From Saprospirales bacterium (GTDB lineage: Bacteria; Bacteroidota; Bacteroidia; Chitinophagales; Saprospiraceae), in contig PAAY01000014.1 of the NCBI GenBank assembly GCA_002698985.1, positions 1 to 64,000 on the forward strand: a stretch of 64,000 nucleotides of DNA, in the 5' to 3' direction. The notes under the pieces are model-generated. The model was given only the letters and a program-made list of their open reading frames with translations, was not told the origin of the DNA and did no database searches. Positions 9,561 through 18,493 of this stretch are shown here, piece by piece. Made by a program: the position numbers and the translations under genes. Positions within the stretch are counted from its first letter, which is position 1; each line of letters starts with the position of its first letter.

Positions 9561-11281
9561 GCTGTTTGATTTTTAATGCCAGCCACATGTGCATTTGTCA
9601 CTGGCTCATCGCCGTCGGTAATGCAGCCCTCACTGGCAGACGATACCAGCCGGGCGTATTTCTTCAGGTAGCCCGTCAGCTGTTGTTTGGGAGGCGTCCA
9701 GGCTTCCCTGCGGGCATTGATTTCTGCTTCTGACAAATCCACATCGATCCTGTTGTTCACGGCATCGATGGTGATGATGTCGCCATCCCGGAGCAAGGCG
9801 ATGGCACCTCCCACCTGTGCTTCGGGAGTAATGTGCCCGACCACGAAACCATGGGTTCCACCCGAAAAGCGCCCGTCGGTGATAAGTGCCACGGACTGGC
9901 CCAGCCCGGCTCCCATGATGGCGGAGGTAGGCTTGAGCATCTCCGGCATGCCGGGCGCACCTTTGGGACCACAGTAGCGTATCACGACCACTTCTCCGGG
10001 CTGCACCCGTTTACCAATGATGGCAGCATTGGCTTCTTTTTCTGATTCGAAGACCCTGGCCGGGCCGCTGAAGTACTCGCCTTCCTTTCCGGTGATCTTT
10101 GCCACGGCGCCTCCCTCTGCAAGGTTTCCGTACAAAACCTGGAGGTGCCCCTCCGGTTTGATGGGTTTTTCAATGGGCATGATGACTTGCTGCCCTTCGG
10201 TCAATGGTTCGCAAGCCTCCAAATTCTCAGCAATCGTTTTGCCGGTCACGGTCATGCAATCGCCGTGCAGGTAACCGGCATCGAGCAGCACCTTCATGAC
10301 CGCCGGCACACCGCCCACATTGAACAGGTCTTCCATGACGTGTTTGCCACTGGGTTTGAGGTCCGCTATAAAAGGTGTCTTGTCGCTAATGCGCTGGAAG
10401 TCGTCGAGCGTAAGCTCAACGTTCGCCGCACGGGCAATGGCCAGCAAATGCAGCACGGCATTTGTGGAACCGCCAAGCGCTGTCACTACGGTGATGGCAT
10501 TTTCAAATGCCTTTTTCGTCAGAATGTCCAAAGGTTTCAGGTCCTGTTCCAGCAAATACCTGATGGCCTTGCCCACCCTGTCGCATTCATCCAGTTTGTC
10601 CGTTCCATTGGCAGGAATGGAAGAATTGTAGGGCAGCGACATACCCAAAGCCTCGATGGCACTGGACATGGTGTTGGCGGTGTACATGCCGCCGCAGGCA
10701 CCCGGTCCGGGGCAACTGTTTTGTACTACTTTTTTGAATTCTTCTTCATCGATGCGGCCGGCAATCCGCTCACCCAGCGCCTCAAAAGCGGAAACAATGT
10801 CCAGCTTCTTGCCGGCCACGCAACCGGGGCTGATGGTGCCACCATAGAACAGGATGGAAGGCCGGTTGAGTCGAGCAAGGGCTATCATGGCACCGGGCAT
10901 GTTTTTGTCACAACCGGCTACAGCGACCACCGCATCGTACCATTGCGCTGACACCACCGTCTCGATGCTGTCGGCAATCAGGTCGCGGCTGGGCAGGCTG
11001 AAGCGCATCCCATCGGTTCCCATGGACATGCCATCGCTGACACCAATGGTGTGGAAGATCAGCCCCACCAGGTCTTCAGCGTTTACTCCTTCTTTGATTC
11101 GCTTCGCAAGGTCGTTGAGGTGCATGTTGCAGGTGTTGCCTTCCCATCCGGTACTGGCAATGCCCACCTGGGCCTTGTTCATGTCGGCCTCGGTGAGGCC
11201 AATCCCGTACAACATGGCCTGCGCCCCGGGCTGGCTGTCGTCCTGCGTTAAGGTTCTGCTGTATTTGTTGAGTTGCGGCAT
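9557..11281 (-). CDS. ilvD: Dihydroxy-acid dehydratase
   Basis: Dehydrates 2,3-dihydroxyisovalerate and 2,3-dihydroxy-3-methylvalerate to the 2-oxoacids that are transaminated to valine and isoleucine. Iron-sulfur ligand motifs are present: CDKNMPG at about residues 117-123 and [16 protein letters not shown] at about 190-205. The ending [19 protein letters not shown] is the family's conserved C-terminal signature. Length (574) is normal. It is the first gene of the operon. The order ilvD-ilvB-ilvN-ilvC is common in Bacteroidota; leuABCD, ilvA and ilvE are not in the window. I see no T-box or peptide attenuator upstream. Confidence 0.95.
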   Translation of the reverse strand: MPQLNKYSRTLTQDDSQPGAQAMLYGIGLTEADMNKAQVGIASTGWEGNTCNMHLNDLAKRIKEGVNAEDLVGLIFHTIGVSDGMSMGTDGMRFSLPSRDLIADSIETVVSAQWYDAVVAVAGCDKNMPGAMIALARLNRPSILFYGGTISPGCVAGKKLDIVSAFEALGERIAGRIDEEEFKKVVQNSCPGPGACGGMYTANTMSSAIEALGMSLPYNSSIPANGTDKLDECDRVGKAIRYLLEQDLKPLDILTKKAFENAITVVTALGGSTNAVLHLLAIARAANVELTLDDFQRISDKTPFIADLKPSGKHVMEDLFNVGGVPAVMKVLLDAGYLHGDCMTVTGKTIAENLEACEPLTEGQQVIMPIEKPIKPEGHLQVLYGNLAEGGAVAKITGKEGEYFSGPARVFESEKEANAAIIGKRVQPGEVVVIRYCGPKGAPGMPEMLKPTSAIMGAGLGQSVALITDGRFSGGTHGFVVGHITPEAQVGGAIALLRDGDIITIDAVNNRIDVDLSEAEINARREAWTPPKQQLTGYLKKYARLVSSASEGCITDGDEPVTNAHVAGIKNQTA

Positions 11282-11460
11282 CTGTTTTCTTTTTGCTACA
11301 CAAAAGTCAGGCTCAGAAATTTGATCACAGCGTCAAATCAAATTCCTGCTACAAAGCTCAACAAGGGCCTCCTGGAATGTAAAGGCCTGCTTTTCAAGGG
11401 GTTTGCAAGCTTTCTGATTACAGCTTTAGGTGGTTGCTGTTGGGGATTCGGGGGGAGGAA

Positions 11461-11485
11461 CTGATCGGGCTTCGCCCTTTTTGAG
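11461..11485 (-). repeat. 25-bp dispersed repeat with GGGC-TTC-GCCC hairpin, copy 1
   Basis: The reverse complement of this stretch matches 15964-15988 over 25 bases without mismatch. It contains the self-complementary GGGCTTCGCCC core and is followed by short TTGAGGAATTGAAGAG-type runs, as is the other copy. Confidence 0.75.
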
Positions 11486-11521
11486 GAATTGAAGAGGGGG
11501 TGGTATTGAGGCAGCCATGTA

Positions 11522-11667
11522 GCTGATCGGTTATTGTGAAGATCCGCCCTGCGGGCGGATGACAAAAGGGGGGACTGGGGAAATGAGGGTGTAAATGATG
11601 AACGTTCGGGTTCTCTGCTAACGAACTAAATCCTGCGAATCCGTCAATCCTGAGAATCATGATCCTG
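11522..11667. repeat. Direct repeat of about 145 bp, copy 1
   Basis: Matches 11716-11859 (offset 194 bp) with only scattered substitutions. Near its start it carries an imperfect hairpin CCGCCCTGCGGGCGG. The rest runs through ACAAAAGGGGGGACTGGGG and GGGTTCTCTGCTAACGAAC to ATGATCCTG. No open frame is conserved between the copies, so this looks like a noncoding intergenic repeat. Confidence 0.8.
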
Positions 11668-11715
11668 GGTGCTTGGGTGGGTGCGGGCTAGCGAGACCTT
11701 CGAGGCATCTGCCTG

Positions 11716-11859
11716 GCTGATCATTCATTGTGAAGATCCGCCTTCGGCGGATGACAAAAGGGGGGACTGGGGAAATGAGGGTTTTAATTATGAACGTCCG
11801 GGTTCTCTGCTAACGAACTAAATCCTGCTAATCCGCTAATCCTGAGAGTCATGATCCTG
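11716..11859. repeat. Direct repeat of about 145 bp, copy 2
   Basis: Second copy of the element at 11522-11667. Its hairpin is a shorter perfect palindrome, ATCCGCC-TTC-GGCGGAT. The arms of the two copies differ but both stay paired, which suggests the folded form is what is maintained. Confidence 0.8.
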
Positions 11860-11984
11860 ACAGGAGGTGGTTTAATACCACAGTGTGAACAGGGTTCAAA
11901 ACAGAGTTGAATGGAGACTTTCTCCCCAACCTACAACCTACAACTTACAACCTCCATAATCCATATAATCCTCACAATCCCCCC

Positions 11985-12028
11985 CAAAAAAAACAACTCC
12001 GGCGCCAGCAACGCCGGCACCGGAGTGT
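11985..12028 (-). terminator. Intrinsic terminator of the PA-domain gene
   Basis: On the minus strand a GC-rich hairpin (arms CTCCGG-GCC / GGC-CCGGAG with one bulge) is followed directly by a run of eight T, 34 bp past the stop of the gene at 12062-13807. Confidence 0.8.
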
Positions 12029-12061
12029 ATAGTGGGTTTCCCGTAGTGTGAAAAAGGGAAC

Positions 12062-13807
12062 TTAGTGTTGTACTGTGAAAGCACGTGCAGCGCTTCCGTT
12101 GTCAGTCTTCAGGATGAGGAAGTACTGGCCGGATGGCAGGTCGCTTACGTCGAAATCAGCTTTGTCGTAGTTGACATTGCTGCGCTTTTCCTGACGGACG
12201 ACGATACCGCTTGCGCTTTGGATTTTGTATTCGAGGGTTGAAGTCAGCTCGGGAAGATCCACCTCAACAGTCAGACGGTCTGATGTGGGATTCGGGAACA
12301 TGCTCATGTTGCTCACGATTTCCACGTCTTCGGCTGAGTTGGCAGAGTTTACGATAACGGCAGTGGCAGCAGAGCCAAAGAAATCTGTGAATATGAAGCC
12401 ATTATCCACGTCAGGAATGTTATTCACCCAGCCTTGTACGCCGATGTATGGTAGTTCCAGGTCTGATTGAGCAATGAAAGTTGACCAAAGCGTTTGGTCG
12501 AAGTTTTCATCGAAGCCCATGAAAACGAGCTCAGAGCCTTCGTAGCGGGTACCTACAAAATAGGTAGCACCATCGCCTGAAACAGCCAGACCTTCTTCGA
12601 AGGTGTTAAAGTCGAGAACTGGAACTTTCACCCAGTCGCCGGTGGAGGCAGGATCGGGGAAGGTAACATCGGTGATGGCCACCAATGAAAGCTCATCGGT
12701 TCCAACGCCACCATCGCTGTTTGCATCAACCCATTCGTAGATAAAAGCTCCGACAGAACCCTGGATGTCGCCCAAGGTCAGGCCATTGCCGATGGCAACA
12801 TAAAACTGAACACTGTCGATGACCATGCCCTGGCCGTTAGGGATGCTGAAGCCTGAAAGGAACTCGATGTTTCCACCCCCTGAAATGGTGTAGGCATTGG
12901 TACGGAAAGGACGGTTGTTGTCCGGATCCCATCCTGCTTTGCTGTAAACATTCTCGCTGAAGAAGAAAGAAGTGGTGGCGCTGTTGTCGTTTTCCAACTG
13001 GTCAGTGCTGTCGCTGCTGATGGTGTAAGCCATTACGAATTCACCGGGAGTTTCACCGGCAGCATCAAAATCAGGAAGGGCTATGACAACTGAAGAATCC
13101 GGCTCGAGCATAGCCTCAGAAGCTGACTCGTTGTAGAGCTCGTTACCATCCTTTGTAATAGTGGCAGCTACGGTGATGTTGGTGGCAACATTAAGGCCAT
13201 TGTTGGTCACCTCAGCACCTACGGGAACCAAGAATCCCGCCGTGGCCTGGCTGGCAGGGAAAGTACCAAAAGGCGGACGGAATACCCCTGAGCGATCATT
13301 CGTAGCAATGTCGTTGTCAAACTTGATGGCTCCGATGGAGATGTTCACGGTTTCTCCCTGGTCAATGGCAGCACGGATCAACTGGCCATCTTCGTAGGAA
13401 AGCATCACACATGGAATGGTGACCTGATCACCTACCGCACCGGCACCCATGACAATGGTTCCGGCCCCTGCAGTGTGGTTGAATACTATCACGGCGATAG
13501 CACCGGCATTCTCAGCGTTAAGACACTTCACACCGAACTCGCAGCTTCCGCGGTCGATAAGGGCAATCTTACCGGCTACATCGGCACCGTTGATCAGTGA
13601 ATCACATCCGTGAGTAGGATTGGCAGAGCCGTCATCAACAAATACCGCATCGCCTGTCCAGACGCCGGTTGTCAGGTCAGCTCCGAAACCCGCAGCGGAA
13701 AAGCTGTAATTTCCAGCCAAGTCAGCCGGGGAGTTAACCAGCACCACCTGCGCACTGGCAGTGGCAAAGGCAAATAAACCAGCAAAAAGAAGTGTAAAAA
13801 TTCTCAT
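12062..13807 (-). CDS. T9SS-sorted secreted protein with PA (protease-associated) domain
   Basis: The open frame reaches 13891, but I place the start at the ATG at 13807, which gives a clean signal peptide MRIFTLLFAGLFAFATASAQ. Residues about 50-160 form a PA domain: VAGKIALIDRGSCEFGVKC, then NAGAIAVIVFNHTAG and IPCVMLSYEDGQLI. PA domains are lid or substrate-contact modules found on secreted peptidases, but no peptidase catalytic motif is visible. The middle is a beta-sandwich-rich region with possible CARDB-like stretches. The end is a type A T9SS sorting domain (MFPNPTSDRLTVEV to GQYFLILKTDNG). Expected location is the cell surface or outside the cell. Substrate unknown. A strong terminator follows. 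Confidence 0.85.
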   Translation of the reverse strand: MRIFTLLFAGLFAFATASAQVVLVNSPADLAGNYSFSAAGFGADLTTGVWTGDAVFVDDGSANPTHGCDSLINGADVAGKIALIDRGSCEFGVKCLNAENAGAIAVIVFNHTAGAGTIVMGAGAVGDQVTIPCVMLSYEDGQLIRAAIDQGETVNISIGAIKFDNDIATNDRSGVFRPPFGTFPASQATAGFLVPVGAEVTNNGLNVATNITVAATITKDGNELYNESASEAMLEPDSSVVIALPDFDAAGETPGEFVMAYTISSDSTDQLENDNSATTSFFFSENVYSKAGWDPDNNRPFRTNAYTISGGGNIEFLSGFSIPNGQGMVIDSVQFYVAIGNGLTLGDIQGSVGAFIYEWVDANSDGGVGTDELSLVAITDVTFPDPASTGDWVKVPVLDFNTFEEGLAVSGDGATYFVGTRYEGSELVFMGFDENFDQTLWSTFIAQSDLELPYIGVQGWVNNIPDVDNGFIFTDFFGSAATAVIVNSANSAEDVEIVSNMSMFPNPTSDRLTVEVDLPELTSTLEYKIQSASGIVVRQEKRSNVNYDKADFDVSDLPSGQYFLILKTDNGSAARAFTVQH

Positions 13808-14013
13808 GGAAAAAGATTTTGGTGAAACATTTAGTTCAAATGATATATCCGCAAACGGATCAATTGCTAAAGGTAGCAATTGCCGCCGCAATTTCCGGAT
13901 TTTCTGGCATTGTCATAGCTGTCAAACAGATGACATTTAACATTGATACAAGGTCAATCATCGACAAATAGGTGCATTGCAATCATTGCGTACTGAGTGC
14001 AAGGATGCCTGAT

Positions 14014-15303
14014 TCAATGCACTTCGTTTTTGTAAACCTTGCCATCTTTCATCACAAAGCCCACATTCAGCATGGCTTTGATGTCGGAAAGTGGGTCGCC
14101 GGGCACGGCAACGATATCGGCCAGCTTGCCCGGCTCGATGGTGCCCAACTGGTCTTCTTTCCGAAGCAATTGTGCAGCCGTAATGGTGGCAGCCCTGATG
14201 GCCTCGATGGGCTTCATCCCTCCTTCTACCATGTAAACGAACTCCCGGGCATTGTCTCCGTGAAATGAGACACCGGTGTCCGTTCCGAAAGCGATTTTCA
14301 CCCCGGACTTGTAGGCTTTTGAAAAGGTGGCTTGTATTTGCGGGCCGATGATGGCCGCTTTCATGGCTACCACCCGAGGGTAATAGCCTTCCTTTCTGGC
14401 CATTTCTGCGACGAATTTACCGGCAGCGATGGTGGGCACGTAATATGTGCCGTGTTCTTTCATCAATTCGATGACTTCATCGTCCATGTAGGTACCGTGC
14501 TCGATGCTGGTCACTCCGGCCATTACGGCTCTTTTCATCCCCTCCTTGCCGTGGGCATGGGCAGCCACGGTGAAGCCGTAATCCTTCGCTGCCGCAACGA
14601 TGGCCTCTAGTTCTTCCATCCGGAATTGGGGATTGTCGCCGGAGGCTGCAACGCTGAGCACGCCCCCGGTGGCAGTGATCTTGATGAGGTCAGCACCGTT
14701 TTTATAGCGCTGCCGGACGGCCTTCCAGGCGTCATCGGCGCTGTTGACCACCCCCTCTTTGGGACCTGGATCGCCTTTCAGGTCATCCCGAACGCCATTG
14801 GTGGGGTCGGCATGGCCGCCGGTGGTAGCCAGGCTCTTTTCACAGGTGAAGATTCTGGGACCTTCCACAAATCCCTGGTTGATGGCATCGCGCAGCGCCA
14901 CGTTCACACCGGAGCCGCCGAGGTCTCTAACAGTGGTGAATCCAGCCATGAGGGTTTTCTGTGCGTAGGTCGTTGCCCGAAGGGCTACAAAGGAATTGTT
15001 CAGCCGGAATTTTTCTTCGTAACGTTTTGGATTGCTCTCGCCTTCGATGTGAACATGCATGTCCATCAGGCCTGGCATAACAGTCATTTTCCGAAGGTCG
15101 TAAAGCACAGCCCCTTCCGGTGCCGGCACCAGGCCTTTGCGCACCTCTTTGATTTTGTTGCCCTCCACTATTACGGTTACATCGCTCAACACCTGTTCAT
15201 CCACACTGGTGATGAGCTTGCCACAATGCAGGTAAGTCGTTTGCGACGATAAAAAAGCAAAAGGGAAAAAAAGGTAGAAAAGCGCAGTGAGGATCCTGTT
15301 CAT
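14014..15303 (-). CDS. Exported metal-dependent amidohydrolase (imidazolonepropionase/prolidase-like)
   Basis: The open frame extends to 15753, but the region before residue 151 is low-complexity and antisense to the next gene. The real start is the ATG at 15303, giving a signal peptide that ends in FAFLSSQ and a 429-residue protein. It has the amidohydrolase TIM-barrel signatures: DMHVH (metal His pair) about 70 residues in, TVAAHAHG and [10 protein letters not shown] (further metal His), and [12 protein letters not shown] (catalytic Asp). The C-terminal [14 protein letters not shown] strand is typical of the Xaa-Pro dipeptidase / imidazolonepropionase-like group. It is probably a periplasmic or secreted hydrolase of small amides or dipeptides. 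The exact substrate cannot be read from sequence. Confidence 0.85.
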   Translation of the reverse strand: MNRILTALFYLFFPFAFLSSQTTYLHCGKLITSVDEQVLSDVTVIVEGNKIKEVRKGLVPAPEGAVLYDLRKMTVMPGLMDMHVHIEGESNPKRYEEKFRLNNSFVALRATTYAQKTLMAGFTTVRDLGGSGVNVALRDAINQGFVEGPRIFTCEKSLATTGGHADPTNGVRDDLKGDPGPKEGVVNSADDAWKAVRQRYKNGADLIKITATGGVLSVAASGDNPQFRMEELEAIVAAAKDYGFTVAAHAHGKEGMKRAVMAGVTSIEHGTYMDDEVIELMKEHGTYYVPTIAAGKFVAEMARKEGYYPRVVAMKAAIIGPQIQATFSKAYKSGVKIAFGTDTGVSFHGDNAREFVYMVEGGMKPIEAIRAATITAAQLLRKEDQLGTIEPGKLADIVAVPGDPLSDIKAMLNVGFVMKDGKVYKNEVH

Positions 15304-15437
15304 AGTGGCGGGTATTTGATTTGCGGAAACAAAGGCCTCCACATCAATGCGAGATTTTTGTCTGTCAACAGCGCACAAAGAAAAACGATCCCGGACAATT
15401 CGGAGGGTTTGCAAGGAAAAATTTTGAGCCTGCGCTT

Positions 15438-15860
15438 TCAGCTCTTCTTTTCTTCGAAAAACGGAGCGATGCGCGTTCGGAGCTCTTCGGGCATTTCTAT
15501 GACTTTTCCGGTTTTCATATCCACGAAGGCCAGACGAACCGTGCCACCATTGACCAGCTTTCCGGCTTCGTTGTGGATTTCCATGTGAAAGGTGATGTAG
15601 CGATCGGGCAGGGTTTTGAGCGTGGTGCTGATGGTGAGAATCTCGTCGTACCGGGCCGGCCTCACGAAGCGCATCTGAAGCGATGTCACCGGCAACATGA
15701 CGCCCATTTTCTCCTCCATGTCTTTGTACAACACACCCAAAGACCGCAGCCACTCCACCCGGCCTATCTCGTAATAAAAGGCATAATGCCCGTAATAGAG
15801 GTAGCCCATCCGGTCCACCTCGCCGTATCTCACCCGCTTTTCTACTTTGTGTGTGTACAT
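15438..15860 (-). CDS. Acyl-CoA thioesterase, 4HBT/YbgC hotdog family
   Basis: A 140-residue single hotdog-fold protein. The N-terminal motif [20 protein letters not shown] has the catalytic Asp and the Tyr/His pattern of YbgC/FadM-type thioesterases, and the C-terminal strand ([17 protein letters not shown]) is standard. It likely hydrolyses short or medium acyl-CoA thioesters in the cytoplasm. It lies 134 bp upstream of the amidohydrolase on the same strand, and a TTTAGAG-type repeat array lies directly before its start codon. Confidence 0.88.
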   Translation of the reverse strand: MYTHKVEKRVRYGEVDRMGYLYYGHYAFYYEIGRVEWLRSLGVLYKDMEEKMGVMLPVTSLQMRFVRPARYDEILTISTTLKTLPDRYITFHMEIHNEAGKLVNGGTVRLAFVDMKTGKVIEMPEELRTRIAPFFEEKKS

Positions 15861-15868
15861 GTTGGTTG

Positions 15869-15950
15869 GAGGGTTTAGAGAGGTTTAGAGAGGTTTATAG
15901 AAGTTGAGAGGGGTTTAGAGGGGTTTATCCTGGCATTCACTGGGAAGTTG
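15869..15950. repeat. TTTAGAG array with REP-like hairpin, copy A
   Basis: Five short-period units (GGTTTAGAG or GGTTTATAG, one replaced by AGTTGAGAG) are followed by the imperfect hairpin CCTGGCATTCACTGGG and a closing AAGTTGAG. The same parts occur in copies B (38471-38524), C (43707-43760) and D (57697-57735). This is the most degenerate hairpin of the four. Confidence 0.7.
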
Positions 15951-15963
15951 AGTATCTCGATTA

Positions 15964-15988
15964 CTCAAAAAGGGCGAAGCCCGATCAG
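15964..15988 (+). repeat. 25-bp dispersed repeat with GGGC-GAA-GCCC hairpin, copy 2
   Basis: Inverted match of 11461-11485. It is followed to about 16030 by short-period CTCAGTTCCTCAGTTCTTC runs that lead into the stop of the arginine deiminase gene. Confidence 0.75.
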
Positions 15989-16032
15989 CTCCTCAGTTCC
16001 TCAGTTCTTCAGTTCTTCAATTCCTCAATTCT

Positions 16033-17286
16033 TCATTCCCGCTCAATAGGGCAAGTCATGCAGTGTGAGCCGCCACGTGCCCTCGACAGCTCATTGGACG
16101 GGAGGTTGATGATGGTATTTTCGATTTCATCGGGGTTTACCTTGCCGCTTTTGATGTCTTTGAGCAACTGCCGGGCATGTACCACATTGTAACCGGCTTC
16201 CCTGAATGCAACCTCTGTGTGGGGATTCCGGTCGTAGGTCAGCGCCACCCCGGGGCGGATGGCCACCAGGTTGCAGCCGTCGGTCCATTGCTCCCGCTCC
16301 TGGTAGGGCGAAACGCCGTTTCCGGAAAGGATGAACTCCATTTTGGGATTGATCTCATTGACGATGAAATCCCGGATGCTGTGGTAAAATGCCGTGGTGC
16401 CATTGCTCCTGAACACCTCCACGTAAGAGCTCAGACCATCAACGACAATCGGCTTGAAGGCGACGATGTGGTTGGTGTTGATCTGGGTAAAAATGGTGTC
16501 GATGTGCATGTATGAGCGGTCTTTGGGAATATTGATCTGCACCACGTTGTTGACGACTCCCTTTTCAAACAGCACATCCCTGAGCGAGTGGATTCCATGC
16601 GCACTGGTGCGCTCGCTGCAACCTATCAGCAGGAAGTTTTTGTTGAGGATCATCATGTCTCCGCCTTCCACGGAAACGACTTCACCCCTTTTGGAAGGAG
16701 GAAACTCCTCGGTGTGATTCAGGTTGATGATCCGCCCTTCGTCTTTCAGGTGCGCAAAGAGCGGATGCGACCAGAAAATGAATCGGGACAGGAAATTTTC
16801 ACGAAACCTGGCAGCCTTTCCCGGCTTGGTGATGACCACATGGTCATTGACGGTAACGGCAATGTCTCTGGTGAAAATAAAATTCGGAATGGGATCAAAC
16901 AGGATGTAATCCTCTTCGGGCAAATAACCGGTAATGAGCACATCCGCCAGGCGCTCATCCGGCAGGCTCATCAATTTGGCTTTCAGCGCTGAGGGCAGCT
17001 CTTCGTAATCTACAACTTCGTTGATAACCCATTCTTTGGTATCGGGTTCGTGGGCTATGGCTCCCGCCAGCAGCTCTTTGGCTTCCAGCACATTTTCTTT
17101 GCCAATGAAAGCACGGAGTACATCCGTAAACACATCGTGTTCTTCCTGCATCTGCGGAAGGAAGACGATGTCGTCAAACAACAATTCTTCAGCTTTTTTC
17201 GGAGAGATTCTCGCAATTCCTTCGTCCGGGCGGTGTACGATGACTTGTTTGAGCGGTCCGATTTCAGAGCTTACCTGGATGGGCAT
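16033..17286 (-). CDS. arcA: Arginine deiminase
   Basis: Hydrolyses arginine to citrulline and ammonia. The guanidino-group-modifying fold is recognisable from all catalytic motifs: FTRD (Asp, about residue 139), EGGDMM (Glu), HIDTIF (His and Asp) and the nucleophile Cys in GGSHCMTCP near the end. Length (417) is normal for ADI. The usual companions, ornithine carbamoyltransferase and carbamate kinase, are absent, so this may serve arginine catabolism or nitrogen release rather than the three-gene ADI fermentation pathway. It lies 65 bp downstream of the FAD oxidoreductase on the same strand. Confidence 0.92.
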   Translation of the reverse strand: MPIQVSSEIGPLKQVIVHRPDEGIARISPKKAEELLFDDIVFLPQMQEEHDVFTDVLRAFIGKENVLEAKELLAGAIAHEPDTKEWVINEVVDYEELPSALKAKLMSLPDERLADVLITGYLPEEDYILFDPIPNFIFTRDIAVTVNDHVVITKPGKAARFRENFLSRFIFWSHPLFAHLKDEGRIINLNHTEEFPPSKRGEVVSVEGGDMMILNKNFLLIGCSERTSAHGIHSLRDVLFEKGVVNNVVQINIPKDRSYMHIDTIFTQINTNHIVAFKPIVVDGLSSYVEVFRSNGTTAFYHSIRDFIVNEINPKMEFILSGNGVSPYQEREQWTDGCNLVAIRPGVALTYDRNPHTEVAFREAGYNVVHARQLLKDIKSGKVNPDEIENTIINLPSNELSRARGGSHCMTCPIERE

Positions 17287-17351
17287 AAAGTGGTTTTTAG
17301 TTCAACAATGCGTCCTGCAAAAACATTGAAAACGAATTGGTTAGGGCATTT

Positions 17352-18488
17352 TTACAGGACTTTTTCTATCTCGTAAATGGAGTTGATCTTGCCGGCAAAT
17401 ATGCAATAAAAGTCAGGATCGCTGTGCAATTTGTTGATCTCTGTCGGCCTGCCATCATCGATGAAATTGGCTTTCAGCTTCGACTTGATCGTAAAGAAAG
17501 AAGAGAAGTAATCGATGCTGACCCTGTCGGAAAAGTATTGCAGCATCTGGCCAATCATCTTGCGCTGGTTGGAGGCCGGTTTGGCCGGACAGAAATTGCA
17601 GTTACCAGGGAAGTCAGGTCGGCAAGTGTCGGTCTCTTTCTGACAATCGAAAGTTGGCAGGTTTTCATAACAAACCTTGTGGTGGGTATAAGCCACCGAT
17701 GAAAGTGAGAGCAGACCGGATTTACCGTAGGGCATGATGCTGCCGAATTGCCCGTCCATCACCGTCAAGCCGATCTTTTGGAGTTGCGGAGACGTCACAA
17801 AAGCAATCTCAGAAATTTCGTGCATCAGTTGGATGTCCTCAACGCCGAACAGGCGATTCACGCTGTTGCTGCCGGCGTAGGTGGCGTTGATCACGCCTCC
17901 TGCCCTGACCGGTATTTTAGAACCATCATCGAGCCGCTCCACTTGCATTCGCCAGGTGCCGGCCTCACTCACCGGGTCCACCACCCTGCTGTGCAGTATC
18001 ACCTCGATGGAAGGCCTTTCCCGAAGGCGCTGTTTGTAGTACTCCGCCACCAGAATGGGGTCGAAAGTGTATTCCGTTGTCAGGTACAGGGCCTCCAGCC
18101 TTTTGTAATTGAACAATGGATGGTCGTGTACCGGCTCGCAGCGAATGCCGATGAAATTGCAGAAGCGCTCAAACTGACGGGCATCGGTCAGGGAGCCGTA
18201 TTTGTCGATGGCGTAATATTTATCGAAGGAAAAGAGAATGAAGTCCTGGTGATCCCTGGTAAAACGCTCCCGGTTGTCGTCGGACATGCGGGCGGTGGCC
18301 ACCGATCGGGGGTAATGATAACCTGCATGAAGCCTCGCCTGGTTGACGATGCTGGCCTTTTTCAGCAGTTCTTTCTCTTTCTCGACAATGCAGACTTTGT
18401 AGCCCTTGGTGTCCAGGTACAATGCCGCATAGATGCCGAAAATACCGCCACCTACGATGAGGAAATCGTATGTCTTTTGGGTTTTGAT
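17352..18488 (-). CDS. FAD-dependent oxidoreductase, start codon uncertain
   Basis: FAD/NAD(P)-binding oxidoreductase of the DAO/ThiO-like fold. The dinucleotide-binding motif IVGGGIFGIYAA lies upstream of any ATG or TTG in frame: a product starting at the TTG at 18422 would lack it. I extend to the ATC at 18488, which gives IKTQKTYDF before the motif. An ATG in the same place would be ideal, so either a non-standard start (ATC/ATT) or a sequence error is likely. Other motifs are NQARLHAGYHYPRS and a Cys-rich insertion (CRPDFPGNCNFCPAK) that could bind a metal. It starts as the aldo-keto reductase gene ends, indicating coupling. The substrate is unknown; the GT2 neighbour suggests a sugar or lipid-linked intermediate. 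Confidence 0.7.
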   Translation of the reverse strand: MKTQKTYDFLIVGGGIFGIYAALYLDTKGYKVCIVEKEKELLKKASIVNQARLHAGYHYPRSVATARMSDDNRERFTRDHQDFILFSFDKYYAIDKYGSLTDARQFERFCNFIGIRCEPVHDHPLFNYKRLEALYLTTEYTFDPILVAEYYKQRLRERPSIEVILHSRVVDPVSEAGTWRMQVERLDDGSKIPVRAGGVINATYAGSNSVNRLFGVEDIQLMHEISEIAFVTSPQLQKIGLTVMDGQFGSIMPYGKSGLLSLSSVAYTHHKVCYENLPTFDCQKETDTCRPDFPGNCNFCPAKPASNQRKMIGQMLQYFSDRVSIDYFSSFFTIKSKLKANFIDDGRPTEINKLHSDPDFYCIFAGKINSIYEIEKVL

Positions 18489-18493
18489 AGCAA

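Larger units (their letters stand above)
11282..12061. other. Repeat-rich intergenic region upstream of ilvD
   Basis: This 780-bp spacer has no convincing gene. It holds a 25-bp element (11461-11485) that recurs inverted at 15964-15988, a pair of direct repeats (11522-11667 and 11716-11859), and a terminator for the gene to the right (11985-12028). The ilv promoter must lie in its left part, but I could not find a clear -7 box there. Confidence 0.7.

Noticed and set aside
8010-9569. 519-residue open frame antisense to ilvB
   Set aside because: It is a codon-bias shadow: the other strand encodes a complete, motif-rich ilvB, and the antisense product has no recognisable domain.
11282-11460. 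Leader-peptide attenuator of the ilv operon
   Set aside because: I found no short frame rich in Ile, Val or Leu codons next to a terminator on the minus strand just upstream of ilvD.
13918-13935. TGTCA-N6-TGACA inverted repeat upstream of the PA-domain gene as a CRP-type operator
   Set aside because: Half-site order and spacing differ from the TTGAC-N4-GTCA boxes found at ccoI, and no -7 box lies at a fitting distance.
15304-15753. N-terminal extension of the amidohydrolase
   Set aside because: It overlaps the thioesterase gene on the same strand, is low-complexity and lacks a signal peptide, whereas the ATG at 15303 starts a proper one.
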